Shown here piece by piece: positions 12,330 to 22,611 of a stretch of DNA of 64,000 nucleotides; the stretch's first letter is position 1, and every line of letters starts with the position of its first letter. Source of the stretch: Eledone cirrhosa (Eukaryota; Mollusca; Cephalopoda; Octopoda; Eledonidae); NCBI GenBank assembly GCA_964016885.1, contig OZ024743.1, positions 165,566,610-165,630,609 on the forward strand, in the 5' to 3' direction. Under the pieces are notes generated by a model that saw nothing but the letters and a program-made list of their open reading frames with translations, was not told the origin of the DNA and did not search any database. The translations under genes and the position numbers were made by a program.

Positions 12330-12500
12330 GACAACAATGACGCCAGTAATTACCACAACAATAATAACTACATCAGCCACAATAACTACAACAACAACAA
12401 CAACAATGATGGTGACTACAACGATAAATACAACAACAACAATATAACAACCACAAAAACAATTTCAATAACACCGATGACGACTACGACAATAACTGCA
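12330..12500. repeat. ACA/ATA trinucleotide-rich tract
   Basis: Interrupted ACA, ATA and ACG triplets give Thr-rich peptides without domain content. Confidence 0.8.
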
Positions 12501-12605
12501 ACAAGAACAAAGACGCCGTGCAGGGTTCAATCCAACGGCATTTTGTCTTCTAGTATAGCTGTTGAATGAAATTTGCTGGAGGGAAAATGCTGAACCCCAC
12601 CACAT

Positions 12606-12720
12606 ACACACACACACACACATATATATATATATGTGTGTGTATGTGTGTGTGTGTGTCTGTCTGTATGTATGTATATATATATATATTCATACATATA
12701 TATAGGCGGGAATGTGTGTG
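12606..12720. repeat. CA / TA / TG composite microsatellite
   Basis: Alternating CA, TA and TGTA repeats. No gene. Confidence 0.85.
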
Positions 12721-12956
12721 TGTATTTATGCTTCGTTTCTTAGCGGTGTGACAAAAGAGTGATCAATACAAAATAAGTACAGGAATCGATGGTATCGTAT
12801 GGTGGGATGGGGTCGCAGGGGCACGGTATTGGCCTACTCCGTTTTCTAGGCATTTTTTAATTCTGACGGAGCCCAATCCTCTCCAAGCCCGAGTACAGCA
12901 GTTTTCTTTCAGAGAAGGATAGAAAGTGGGAGAGAGGAAGCAAAAAAGAGATATAG

Positions 12957-13095
12957 AGGAAGAATCGACCCAAGCACTAGACTGGTACTGTTTTATCGAC
13001 CTTTAATGGATGATGGGATTTGAACTCAGAGAGCCGTAACGAATACAACAAAGCACACTATCCGACGTTCTAACCACTCTGCCAATTCACCGCCT
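12957..13095 (-). mobile_element. Diverged tRNA-derived SINE, antisense
   Basis: On the plus strand this reads ACTGGTACTGTTTTATCGACC, then GATTTGAACTCAGAG, then CCGACGTTCTAACCACTCTGCC, the reverse complement of a SINE body and tRNA-like head. The box B equivalent is GATTTGAACTC. It is more diverged than the copies at 300 and 60871 and may be a related subfamily. Confidence 0.6.
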
Positions 13096-13215
13096 TACAC
13101 CGGAGTCGATAAGAAAAACTAATTTAAGACAGTCTCTCAGCATGTTCTCAATATAATGATTGAATCCAATTAAAGAATAAAACAATAAGTTGAAATAGCA
13201 ACAAAAGTAAGAACA

Positions 13216-13497
13216 ATGATAACAATCAACCATAATAACCAGCCATTTGTGTTTTGTTACATCCCAGTATGCACTGGAATGAATAGTATCAATCTTAAAA
13301 ATACAGTCCGTACTAACGAAGCTAAACACTTCAGAAGCAATGTTATGCGGTATATTGCTGCGTTTCAGATGTCGTCCTTTGGAACTGAAAAAGATCATAC
13401 TGACTATGGTTATTTCACAACATTTAAAATCCAAGGCCAATGCTACCATTTAATTGGCAGTTACTTACTCCCCCAGCCTAATAAGAAAGTTTCATGA
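13216..13497 (+). pseudogene. Helitron/Helentron Rep-helicase N-terminal fragment
   Basis: An open frame of about 93 codons contains FRSNVMRYIAAFQMSSFG and then YFTTFKIQGQCYHLIGSYLL. In Helitron-type rolling-circle transposons, a block of the form 'N-x-R-x-Y-N-x-x-x-x-F-A-S' followed by 'F-R-I-x-G-Q-x-Y-H-x-x-G-x-L-x-P' precedes the helicase-like N-terminal domain. The match is by pattern, not alignment. The Rep HUH motifs and helicase are absent, so this is a remnant. A Helentron-like 3' terminus lies about 110 bases downstream in the same orientation, which supports the call. Confidence 0.55.
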
Positions 13498-13599
13498 TTT
13501 TTTTTATGTCTCTCTCTCACACATACACCCATTACGGTCTCACCTCATACCAGACAACACATCAATTACAGTCTTTTCTCTTTTATTCGTCTTCTCTTA

Positions 13600-13633
13600 A
13601 CTGTTCCGAGCGAAGCCGGGTACCTCAGCTAAT
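13600..13633 (+). mobile_element. Helentron-like 3' terminus
   Basis: CGAGCGAAGCCGGG followed by TACCTCAGCTAA resembles the conserved 3' end of Helentron/DINE-type elements, which typically end GCCGGG...CAGCTAGT. Here the last bases are CTAAT. Together with the coding remnant just upstream it suggests an eroded Helentron. Confidence 0.5.
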
Positions 13634-13637
13634 TTGT

Positions 13638-13682
13638 ATATATATATATACACACACACATATGTATATATATATATATGCA
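13638..13682. repeat. (TA)n(CA)n(TA)n microsatellite
   Basis: Short composite dinucleotide tract immediately after the Helentron-like end, a common landing or amplification site. Confidence 0.85.
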
Positions 13683-13902
13683 CAACATTTATGTAATTAT
13701 ATCTTAGAAATATTACCGTATTTGCTGGCCTATTGGCTGCCCCTTTGTATAAGATGCCTCCCTATTTTTTTGAGAAAAAAATAATTTTAGTCATTTCTTT
13801 GTTTTGTGAACATCATTTTATATAAATTGTATTGTATTAGTAATACTAATAATAATACTAACTAAATTTTTTAAACCATGCTTTTCCCCACCTTTCGTTC
13901 GC

Positions 13903-13922
13903 CCCCCCCCCCCCCCCCCCCC
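13903..13922. repeat. Poly-C run of about 20
   Basis: Uninterrupted cytosines follow GTTCGCC. Such long homopolymers are rare and prone to sequencing length error. Confidence 0.9.
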
Positions 13923-13990
13923 ATCATTGATACAGGCGTATTGGGCACAGGGAAGATTGTTTTATAGGTTTTTTTCTTTATTATTAATTA

Positions 13991-14174
13991 GTGGATTGGC
14001 AGTATCGGTAGAGGGTCAGGCGCCATGCTTTGCAGCAAAGAGTTACGGCCCTTTATGGTCTGAGTTCAAATCCCGCTGAGGTTAACTTTGCCTTTCATCC
14101 TTACGGGGTCGATAAAATAAAGTACTAGTAATGCACTGGGTAATTGCTGGCCTTGTGCCAAAAGTAGAAACATT
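13991..14174 (+). mobile_element. tRNA-derived cephalopod SINE
   Basis: Starts GTGGATTGGCAGTATCGGTA, has GAGTTCAAATCCCGC as a box-B-like element and ends GCCAAAAGTAGAAACA. It matches the copies at 300 and 60871 closely and appears full length. A poor TTTATTA-type flanking repeat is the only hint of a target-site duplication. Confidence 0.85.
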
Positions 14175-14640
14175 TATTAAATTTATGAAAATGTAAAATT
14201 TCCCAGTTTCTATGATTGTTCATATATCCGGTAATCCTGGCATGTGGACGCTATCATTGTAATACTGAATCTCCCTGAGAATTTCATTAAGGGTGCACGT
14301 TTCTATGGAATGCTCGTCTACTTACACGTTCATTTCGTTAGCATATGTTCCGTTTATCGAACGACTTAAACACAACGTCGAAATCGACGGTGATCCATTA
14401 TAATCCTGGTACATATAACATATCAACCCGGGACTCTAAAAATTAAAAACCTTCAACACCATTGCTCTCATTATTGACGGCACGGATCCATTAGTAAAAT
14501 TAATAATATTTAATCCGGGTTTAGGCGAGCCCCTCTATTGAGGTCGATAATCACATACACCCATATTATTTATCTACCTAAATCTACTGACTATTGTAAT
14601 ATCACTACAATTATAGAGACTTAGTTATGGCTTTTAACAC
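14175..14640. other. Unassigned intergenic DNA
   Basis: No open frame, repeat family or RNA gene recognised. Confidence 0.5.
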
Positions 14641-14662
14641 TACCACGGCGAAAAGGAAGCAG

Positions 14663-15012
14663 TGATGGTGGTGGTGGTGGTGGTGGTGGTAGTGGTGGTG
14701 GTATTACTGGTGGTGGTCGTGACGGTGCTGGTGGTGGTGGTGGTGGTGGTGGTAGTGGTAGTGGTGTTGTTGTTGTTGCTGGTGGAGGTGGTGGTGGAGG
14801 TGGTAGTGGTGATTGTGGGGGAAGGGGGGGGGGGGGGGTAGTGGTTGTGGTGGTGGTGGTAATGGTGGTTGTGGTTATGGTGGTGTTAGTGGTGGTCGTG
14901 GCGGTGGATGTATGGTGGTGGTGGTCGTGGTAGTGGTGGATGTGGTGGTAGCGGTTGTGGTGATAGTGGTAGTGGTAGTGGTGGATATGGTGGTGGTGAT
15001 ACTGGTGGTTTG
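14663..15012. repeat. GGT/ACC trinucleotide-rich tract
   Basis: Interrupted GGT, GGTA and GTG triplets span about 350 bases, with a long G run near 14821-14838. His-, Thr- or Pro-rich peptides readable on the minus strand are low complexity with no domains. Confidence 0.9.
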
Positions 15013-15389
15013 GGAATCGGGAGGTGAAGGTAATTATGATTCTGATGGTAACGTTGACTTTTGTCACGATGAACAAAATTATAATTTAGATAAAGAGAAT
15101 GATTAGAATTATGCAACTATAATTACACATAGGAAGATTTAGTTTGGATCATTGGGGAAAGGAGAAGATTTATCATTTGTATAGATCACATGATGGCTAA
15201 GTAATTAGAGTTTTTTGTGTTGTTTTTTTTTTCGTCATTGATCTAAGTATTTTTCTCTGTACTGTTTACTGTTTATATTAAGTTATCCATAAATGTTTAC
15301 CTTAAACAGATACAGAATGAAGAAGCTATTCGGCATTTTGTTTGTAACTGTTCTTATTGGTGAGTTTAGTATTGGAATGTTTACCTTAT
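15013..15389. other. Unassigned intergenic DNA
   Basis: AT-rich spacer between two trinucleotide tracts. Nothing recognised. Confidence 0.5.
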
Positions 15390-15590
15390 TTTCATCATCA
15401 TCATTACCACCACAACCAAATATCCCACCACCATCAGCACCCTCCACCTCACCACTACCGCCATCATTATCATCTTCATCACTATCTCCATCATCGTCAT
15501 CATCATCATCTTCACCCCCACCACCAACACCAATACTACTAATATCATCACCATCAACAACAACATTATCATCATCATCATCATCGTTTT
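15390..15590. repeat. ATC/ACC trinucleotide-rich tract
   Basis: Interrupted CAT, CAC and ATC triplets give Ser/His/Asp-rich peptides in different frames. No real gene. Confidence 0.9.
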
Positions 15591-15592
15591 TA

Positions 15593-15624
15593 TGTCCGTT
15601 TTCCCATGCTTGCATGGGTTAGAC
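15593..15624. repeat. Short cephalopod repeat with CCCATGC hairpin
   Basis: CCCATGC-TT-GCATGGG forms a perfect hairpin inside ATGTCCGTTTTCCCATGC..GGGTTAGACG. I associate this block with dispersed cephalopod repeats, but no flanking element can be delimited. Confidence 0.4.
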
Positions 15625-16214
15625 GCGTCCTCCTCAATAAATACCACATAGTTAAATTTTGTCATCTCTCACGTCTCTCTCGGTCTTCCTCCACCTTCGC
15701 TTTCTTCCACTTGGAGCTGTTGACACTTTCTCATTTACCAATCGTCATTCATACGCTTTATATATCCGAATCAGTGCAATCTCCTCAACTGCGCGCAACA
15801 TCCGATACCTCTTATGCTCTTTCACCAATGTTAGAAAAAAAAATTATTTCTTCAGTAATTTCTTGCGAGTTTCTACTGCACCACTTGGAACCTCTCTGTG
15901 TTTCTGCAGCATTGTGTTCATATTTTAGGGGAGTTGGGAAAGTAAAGGATCTTCTTGTTAAACTGGAGATGAGATAAGAATTGTTGAGATTATGAAGGAT
16001 ATTAATACAGCATCAGTCTGATTTTGTTGTGCATTTTAGCTTATTGTTTCTTGTGTTATTGTAGTGTTTGTTTTGTTGTGATAGTGTGTGTAATGTTATT
16101 TTATTGGATATTAATCTTGAAGAATATGTTATGTGAGTTGTGTTGTTTTATTTTATAAGATGCTTTTGTTTAGGATGTTTTACGTATGAAGTTCACTCTA
16201 TTTGAGCTGTACTA
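15625..16214. other. Degraded or unassigned intergenic DNA
   Basis: Minus-strand frames read short plausible peptides, for example around 15750-15830, but stops interrupt them and no family can be named. Confidence 0.4.
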
Positions 16215-16428
16215 TTAAATTGATAATGTCTTGTGCAGGACCTGGGCTGCTTCTAGCATAGCTATTTTGGGGGATAGTGTATAGTGTTGTGAATCAATGT
16301 TTTTGTATAAATTTCTCATCATACCTAGTGTTCCGATTATTATTGACACTATATTTACCTTCATACCCACATCTTGTATATCTCAATTTCAAGACCCCAT
16401 TATTTTGATAGATATATTCCAATTCTTT
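16215..16428 (-). pseudogene. R4/Dong-like LINE C-terminus remnant
   Basis: Reading the minus strand from about 16428 gives GLEIEI, VNIVSIIIGTLGMM, KIAMLEAAQVLHKTLSI and a stop at 16215-16217. This aligns by eye with the C-terminus of the R4-like protein at 42-45.8 kb, which has DLEIEIGKMW, ISVVVGALGMIPK and KIVLMGTAHILRKILSI before its stop. Only the end of the restriction-like endonuclease region survives, typical of a 5'-truncated LINE copy. It belongs to a more diverged lineage than the copies at 32-54 kb. Confidence 0.65.
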
Positions 16429-16429
16429 T

Positions 16430-17196
16430 CAGGCAAGATTTGGGTTAGAAGGGATTGCGACGTTTATCAGTGTACATGTTTTTTGTTTGTTTGTTTGGTT
16501 TATGTTTTTCAAGTACTTGTTTATTATGTTTGGAAGATTTGCCTTGAATTATTTGTCGGTTTGGATAGACTATCTTAGATGATTGCAGCAAGATTACTAT
16601 CGTGTACCGTGTTTGGTAAATCTATATACCACTTCATGTTCGTTTTCATGTCGAAGTCTTTACATATTACCCAATGGATATAGCCGCCACTAGGTCACGC
16701 GCCTTCACAAACATTATTCTATTCTAATTATTCTAGTTAGTGTGCGTTGAATCCCTACGATAAACTTATGTGTCATTTGTATATTTAAAATGCGACATCT
16801 GAGTATTTAATTCGTTGCATTTGAGTTTGTATGGTTATAAGTTTTGACCTATCATCTGTTAGAATACCCGTTGTTGAGTAATATCTTTTACTCTGTGAAT
16901 ATCTTTAGCGTTTGTGAAGTATATATTAGCATTGACATTTTGTGTCTGTGTGGATATTTGTGGCGCCCACGTGTGTATAGGCAGTTTTAGTGCCAATAGA
17001 CGTGAGGTATCTGCTGTTGTCTATCTAAATATTCACATATTTAGCTAAAGTCAACATATTTTATTGTTTGGGGTGTGGGACTTTATAAGAGTTTGTTTTT
17101 TACGTCAACAGACATGAAGTATTTACATATTGACTAGACAATTAAAACACTCTCTCAGTTCGGTCATCTAGTTTAAGGGACTTTGCTATTCTTTTC
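16430..17196. other. Unassigned intergenic DNA
   Basis: AT-rich sequence with short TTTG repeats near 16485. I could not assign any element or gene. Confidence 0.4.
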
Positions 17197-17670
17197 AAAC
17201 CGCATTGGTCTCAGTCAAAGCCATCCCATTCACATTTTTGTAGATGGTCGTGATTGCATTTTTTTCCAGCTTCTTATAGGTCGGTAAGTCCACCTTATAT
17301 ACGTTTTTGGTTTTATCGGAGGGGACATTGAGACTGGGGGAACTTTTCATTTTCAGCATTTCGTCTTTTAAATAGGCCTGGAATGGTGTGTTGGCTCTAC
17401 GAAATTTTATGTCACTGATTATTTTGAAGAGGTCTTCCTCAAATGGTTCAAGTAGGCTGTTGGTAGGTGGTGCCTTATTCGTTTTGAAACCGAACTTCTC
17501 ATCATTGGTAGATGCTACATCAGGGTGGTCGAAGGCTCTTCATCTAATACGCTTAATGAACTCGTTTGTACGTCTGATGAGTGTTTTTAACTATTGTTTC
17601 CTTGAAGGGATCGGGATGTTCTTGAAGGAGATATCGAGGTCGAGTTTGGTCAGCATGGGTTCTTGGTGAT
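17197..17670 (-). pseudogene. N-terminal part of an RT/GIY-YIG retroelement ORF
   Basis: Minus-strand translation from about 17656 gives KLDLDISFKNIPIPSRKQ, RRTNEFIKRIR and FGFKTNKAPPTNSLLEPFEE. It continues with DLFKIISDIKFRRA, VPSDKTKNVYKVDLPTYKKL and NAITTIYKNV. This layout (a KTNK-PP block, a D-I-K-F block, then an xADKTxNxY block before the RT) is common in a family of invertebrate RT proteins that end in a GIY-YIG domain. At least three stops interrupt it. The C-terminal part of the same type of protein appears, unlinked, at 61.7-62.3 kb. The clade name is uncertain; PLE-related is my best guess. Confidence 0.55.
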
Positions 17671-17985
17671 GGTTAAGACGGGCACAGTAAGTGCTAAAAG
17701 ATAAGTTTATCCCGGGTTCAATTGGGGTTAACCACGGTAAGTAAGTTACTCAATACATAGCAGAGTATAAATATTTAATATAGAAATGGCTTCTACAGGA
17801 CTAGAGCTGTTTCATTCGGGAGAAATCCTCAGGAAGCCGACTGTCCGAGTAATATGGTGGTAGTTATACCTTTTCTGGTGGTTGGATAGGGTGGTGATTG
17901 GGATGGGTAGAGGTCATTGGTTGATGGATTTAAAGAAAAGGGAATTCTTTAAAAACTATATTTAGAGTAACAAAGTAAAGAAAAC

Positions 17986-18083
17986 ATTCTATAGACAGGT
18001 TCACACTGGGGATGCCACTTTAAGGTTCACTTAAGCTAAAAATCAGGAGTGTCCACTCCCCAGTGTGAACCTGTCTATAGAAT
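17986..18083. repeat. Perfect 27-bp inverted repeat, 44-nt loop
   Basis: 17986-18012 and 18057-18083 are exact reverse complements, reading ATTCTATAGACAGG then TTCACACTGGGGA. The loop is 18013-18056. Perfect arms imply recent origin or conversion. It directly precedes one member of a dispersed repeat pair at 18090. Confidence 0.9.
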
Positions 18084-18089
18084 CGCGCT

Positions 18090-18206
18090 CCACAAAAAAA
18101 AATACTTTATTGGATGGCCGTTGACTCTGCTGAGTTCCTCCGCCCTCTGACGGGTTTTGTTTTTCATCCCGCAGAGTGTCTAAAATCACTCTCCTCACCA
18201 AAAGAT
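18090..18206 (+). repeat. Dispersed ~115-bp repeat, copy 1
   Basis: Begins with poly-A, then GGATGGCCGTTGACTCTGCT, GAGTTCCTCCG and TTTCATCCCGCAG. A second copy in the same orientation lies about 600 bases downstream at 18694. Family not recognised. Confidence 0.8.
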
Positions 18207-18287
18207 GCTGGGGCTGCCGATTTAGTCGCAGACGACCATTTACAGGTTGAACTGGGTTACATGTGACCAGTAGCGCTGAAGATCGAC

Positions 18288-18376
18288 CTGATATATACAT
18301 ATATACATATATACATATATACATATATACATATATACATTTATATATACATAGATGCATACATATATACATATAT
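18288..18376. repeat. (TATACA)n-type microsatellite
   Basis: ATATACAT units. A similar tract follows the second repeat copy at 18810-18920. Confidence 0.9.
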
Positions 18377-18693
18377 GATGGCTGCAAACTCTGCTAAGAG
18401 TATCACAATCGCTTGTTAGATTACAGAAAATGGTGCACGTTTAGGCTACGGCCAGCTACACGAATCTGTAACAGATCCTGAACAAGCAATGCTTGTGCTT
18501 TGAAAGTTTTTTTAAGTAGGGAAAGGCCTTACACTCGACCAATCCCACTCTCTGAGCATCGAAAACACTACCCGAAAAGGAGAACTGGTCAACATCATCG
18601 GATGCTTCCGATCTGCAGGGGTTTTTTTTTCAGAGTTTCCCTCTCTTAGAAAGACGTTGTGACAACAACTGGGGGGCCTTTCACTCCCAGGTG

Positions 18694-18808
18694 AAAAAAA
18701 AAGTACTATTTGGATGGCCGTTGACTCTGCTGAGTTCCTCCGTCCTTTGTCGGGTCTTGTATTTCATCCCGCAGGGTGTCCAAATATCACCCACCTCACC
18801 AAGCAAGC
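18694..18808 (+). repeat. Dispersed ~115-bp repeat, copy 2
   Basis: Same poly-A start, GGATGGCCGTTGACTCTGCT and TTTCATCCCGCAG as copy 1 at 18090, with several substitutions. It is followed, as copy 1 is, by an ATACAT microsatellite, so the repeat and the microsatellite were probably duplicated as a unit. Confidence 0.8.
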
Positions 18809-18809
18809 T

Positions 18810-18930
18810 TACATATATATATATATATATACATACATACATACATAAATATATACATATATACATATATACATACATGCATATATACATATATACATAG
18901 ATACTTACATACATACTTATATACGCACCT
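18810..18930. repeat. (TATACA)n-type microsatellite
   Basis: TA, TACA and ATACAT units after repeat copy 2. Confidence 0.9.
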
Positions 18931-19256
18931 AAAAACATCAAGAAAAATATAAAATTTTAAATAGTTTTGTGGTTTTGTTTTCCAGAAGGCTAAAATTGAA
19001 AGAACTCAAAAGAAGTGACTGAGTCATGGTTAAGCTGCTAGTAACAAACACTTGGACTAATTGTGCCATGTAGTTGTCATTGAGATAACAAAATTGCATA
19101 GAAACGTCTGAAGCAAAGCTAATTACAAATTAAACCACTGTTGACCAATTAATTATATCGCCGAAATGTCCTACATTGTACATTGCGTTTCATTCACCTC
19201 TCTTTCTCTCTTGTTCTCTTTCTTCGTATAGTTCTTTCTCTCGCTTTCTTCCTCTT

Positions 19257-19296
19257 ATTCTCTCTCTCCCCCTCTCTCTCCCTCTTTCACTCTCTA

Positions 19297-19335
<39 letters not shown>
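19257..19335. repeat. (TC)n microsatellite
   Basis: CT-rich region ending in about 35 bases of pure TC repeats. Confidence 0.9.
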
Positions 19336-19339
<4 letters not shown>

Positions 19340-19733
19340 TGCTAGCCCCTCTATCGTATTTAGTGTTATCATGGAAAGAAAGAGTGAGTGAGAGAGATAA
19401 CTATGTTGTAGGTCAATATTTTATTGTGTCCAACTAGATTACAATACGTCTAAACGAGATCCATTGCACTCAAGCTCTTCTTGTGCAATCTTTTCATCGG
19501 TCTTTCTTTCTCTCTCGTATATCTCTCTCGTCCAGTCATGATATTCCCTTTCTTTGTCTCCCTCTCACGCATTCGCATCTATATACAGACGCGCGCACAC
19601 ACGCACACGCACGGACACATATAATTTGTATGCATGTAGGTGTATGTGTATGTGTGTGTGTATATATATTTATATATAGATATATATATATAAATAAATA
19701 TACACAGGTGTGTATGATTGTGTATAGAAGATT

Positions 19734-20030
19734 ATATTAATAAAAGGAATTCCAACTTTGTCTTATTTACTCGTTTTATTTACATTATTTTTATTTACCA
19801 TATTCTGTGGTGACTTTCAAGTTTGCAATGTTCAACTGTTGAAAATTGCAAACTTGACTGTCACCATAGAATATGAACCTGAAGATTGCGAAAGCATGAA
19901 AGTACTTGTTCAATTAACACTTAACATTTAATATTCTACCATACTATTTCATTCTAATAGCATTATAATTTTAAAGGATTGCAAATAAAACGAGTAAATC
20001 AGACAAAGTTGGAATTCCTTTTATTAATAT
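19734..20030. mobile_element. Nested inverted-repeat element with hammerhead-like core
   Basis: Outer arms of 50 bases (19734-19783 and 19981-20030) are complementary at about 48 positions; they carry AAAAGGAATTCCAACTTTGT and its complement. Inside is a second inverted repeat (19800-19829 with 19845-19874, about 27 of 30 matching), followed directly by a hammerhead-like motif at 19874-19912. No coding sequence. The element is compact, about 297 bases, and flanked by microsatellites. It resembles a non-autonomous retroelement or a remnant of paired Penelope pseudo-LTRs. Confidence 0.7.
19874..19912 (+). ncRNA. Hammerhead-ribozyme-like motif in inverted-repeat element
   Basis: TGAAC (19874-19878) pairs with GTTCA (19908-19912) as stem I. 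CTGAAGA fits the CUGANGA box. Stem II is weak, TGC-GAAA-GCA bordered by a U/U mismatch. GAAA (19898-19901) follows, then stem III AG-TA-CT and U as cleavage base. The weak stem II suggests decay. Confidence 0.45.
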
Positions 20031-20111
20031 ATTTAGATATATATGTGTATGTGTGTATGTCTATATGTAATATATATGTATATATATAGATATAGATATA
20101 TATGTACGTGC

Positions 20112-20234
<123 letters not shown>

Positions 20235-20340
20235 AAGAGAGAGAGAGAAAGAGAAGTAGTTCCACAGCAGTTAATTCACCATTTTAGAAAACAATTGTTT
20301 CACCTTATCATCACTCGGATCGTCAGCTCAGTTTAAATGA

Positions 20341-20682
20341 GATTATACGGAAAAGGAAAAACAATTATACGAATACGCATGTGCAGAAGAAGTCACTTCC
20401 CAAAGGGGAGGAACTGACGTTAGATCGATAGGAAGGAGATCACTGTGAAAACTCAGAATTTAATAGATTATTCATGTTATTCAATCCAGTGATCACATCG
20501 CATAGTCAGTCTGGGGCTTTGAAATTATGTAATAGGTGTTTCGAAACGTGTGGACAACGCGAGTAAAATTCATTTCTTGTATTTAGACAAGCGCTATGAC
20601 GCACTCCTCAGGATATTGATTATTTCTTCAATGCAGAGCCCACAAGACGGATTCCCATTTCCGTATGACTTAGACTTAGTAA
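20341..20682. other. Unassigned DNA, possible solo retroelement terminal piece
   Basis: On the minus strand, CCTGAGGAGTGCGTCATAGC and CACACGTTTCGAAAC around 20505-20615 resemble the non-coding ends of Penelope-type elements, but no ribozyme fold closes. No gene seen. Confidence 0.3.
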
Positions 20683-21455
20683 TTACTTTCCATTGACAAG
20701 CGCCAGCCTCATTGCTAACACCTTGGCTAAAATCTTCAACTCTGTGTTGAGCAGAGTTATGGGCTTGAAATTGATTATGTTGTCCCCTTTGTTCTCGTCT
20801 TTCCTGATCAGCGTTACTACACTTCCGTTTACAGAACTGTGAATTCTCCTAGTCTGCTGCCAGTTGCAGTAGACCGCTTCGAGGACGTCAGAGAAGAAGT
20901 CCGGCATGCCTATGTTAAGCACCTAGGATAGACCATCTAGACCGGGTGATTTACGCTTCCCACAGTGGCGTAGGGTGTCTTGTATTTCAGCGGCTGTAAT
21001 CGGCCTTTCACAGCTCTCCACATCCGTGTTCGAGAGTCGCGGTAGGCCGTCGAAGTAGGGATTGAAGTCCGTCACTCCGTCCGACACACTGCTCTGTCCG
21101 AACAGTTTTGCAAAGTGCTGCTGGAAAGCCGTGCACATCTGTATGGATTCAAGTAGCACGCGTGCGACTTGAACTTTTAAAGACCGAATTGTGAATTTAT
21201 TGCCACTTTTCGTCTCTGCCACTCGGGCCCAGCTAACAGCTTTCGCTCCTTCGTTTCTCGGAGCACGTGTTCTACTTCTGATAATACAACCTTCGCATTG
21301 AAGAACTGGTCTCGTGCCGTTCTTGCTGCTAACAAGCTAGCTGCAGTGCCACATTTAAGTGCCTCTTCTACATTGGCTACCGATTCCTTCTCTGTCTTGT
21401 TCTTCCCTAAAGTGCAAATTTTCGCCCCTAAGGGATTGAAACTTAGAGAAACCAA
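20683..21455 (-). pseudogene. Tx1/L1-like LINE ORF2 fragment (linker and start of RT)
   Basis: Reading from 21455 downward: KTEKESVANVEEALKCG, ARDQFFNAKVVLSEV, then SGNKFTIRSLKVQ. It continues with FQQHFAKLFGQS, GLPRLSNTDVESC, GKRKSPGLDGLS, YCNWQQTRRI and FKPITLLNTELKILAKVLA. These match the endonuclease-RT linker and first RT blocks of the better copy at 36-39 kb. Frame changes near 21200 and 20923 and truncation at both ends make it a dead fragment. Confidence 0.8.
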
Positions 21456-21480
21456 TCCCCTGAAGTTTCAGGGGGTTGGT
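21451..21480. repeat. 14-bp inverted repeat
   Basis: ACCAATCCCCTGAA and TTCAGGGGGTTGGT are complementary at 13 of 14 positions, separated by two bases. Probably incidental. Confidence 0.6.
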
Positions 21481-21583
21481 TTAACTTTAAAACAATGTAA
21501 AATAAAATTTACAAATATCAGATTTTCTCGTAGAAAATCAAGCAAGAATTCACCAGTGAGCCGTCACACGTCTACCGATAAAG

Positions 21584-22611
21584 ATAGATAGATTTCTTTA
21601 TTTGCCACAAGGGCTCACAAGAAAAGGGGACAATACAAAGACATGCCGGGGATTTTACATACAGTCGTGTAAAAAAATATAAAAACAAACAATTATAACA
21701 ATCGAAATCCCCAATAGGAGGGAAGCGCCACAAATGGGTTGTTTAATACCCCGTAGATAGAACAACCCCCAACTTCAGGAGCGTGTTGTGCAAGTGCTCC
21801 TTTCTTCCTTTTGCTCTCTTCTTTAACCTACAGGCTTATAAACAGAGAAGACCCAATCACTCGGGCCATTTTTGCCACATTCACCCACCTTTCAGTAAAT
21901 TTACTGGGGTGCAGTGCCTCTCGCTCCACTCTGATTCTCCTTCTAAAGTGGTATCTAAAGAAGGGAATGAGTTGTTGTCCGGAGAGCAAGGCATCTGTCC
22001 CCAGTCCTCTCAATCTCGTCCACCATATAACCTCTTTCACCATAGCCACTGTACAGAAGAAAACCGCCTCTCTTTCGTTTTTTAAAGAGGCTGGCGCTTT
22101 GATCGTTACTATGGACTCGGCAGTCAACTGGATTTGTCCCATACGCGACAGCAGTTGTTCTGCATAGTTCCACAGGTCGGTTACGCCCGGGCAGTGTACA
22201 ATTGCGTGCAAGACGGTTTCAATGTCTTGCTCGCATCTTGGACACGTCCTCTTGGAAGGATCCCTCCCGGGGCGTCCGTGCCTGTAGATCTTATCTCGAA
22301 CGGGTAGACCTATTCGGTAGCACTGCCAGGCCAGGGACCTCTGGAAGTTATCCATAGGTCCCGGGCGGAAAGTCCTACCGAACATACTAGTGAGCTCGTC
22401 GACTTCGACGCCTAGAGTCTCCCCGAGCACGTCGTCGCACTTGTAAAGTACTAACCCTCTATAGAATATCGAAATAGAGTCTCCACTGATTGCTGTGCCC
22501 GCTTGACAGAGGACTGTGAGCGCCTGGGCTCATTCAATGTGCCAGGCACCCATCTTCTTCGGTCTTCGCTTGACCCAGGACTGCAGCTAGAGAGATAGAT
22601 GTTGTTTCTAT
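21584..22611 (-). mobile_element. Tx1/L1-like LINE 3' part
   Basis: The element's 3' end is at the left, where a (GATA)n tail joins a 3' UTR that on the minus strand reads CCTTGTGGCAAATAAAGAAA, including an AATAAA signal. The C-terminal ORF2 frame (22430-21828) has ARMFGRTF-type sequence, MDNFQRSLAWQCYR and CPRCEQDIETVLHAIVHCP, a Cys/His cluster. It continues with VAMVKEVIWWTRLRGLG. Everything upstream is missing: the copy is 5'-truncated near the CCCGAAGATAGATAGAT boundary with the next copy. Confidence 0.75.

Noticed and set aside
14621..15116. Pro/His/Thr-rich proteins
   Set aside because: Translations of GGT/ACC repeats.
20505..20640. Hammerhead motif with CTGAGGA on the minus strand
   Set aside because: GAAA does not follow stem II and stem I cannot be closed.
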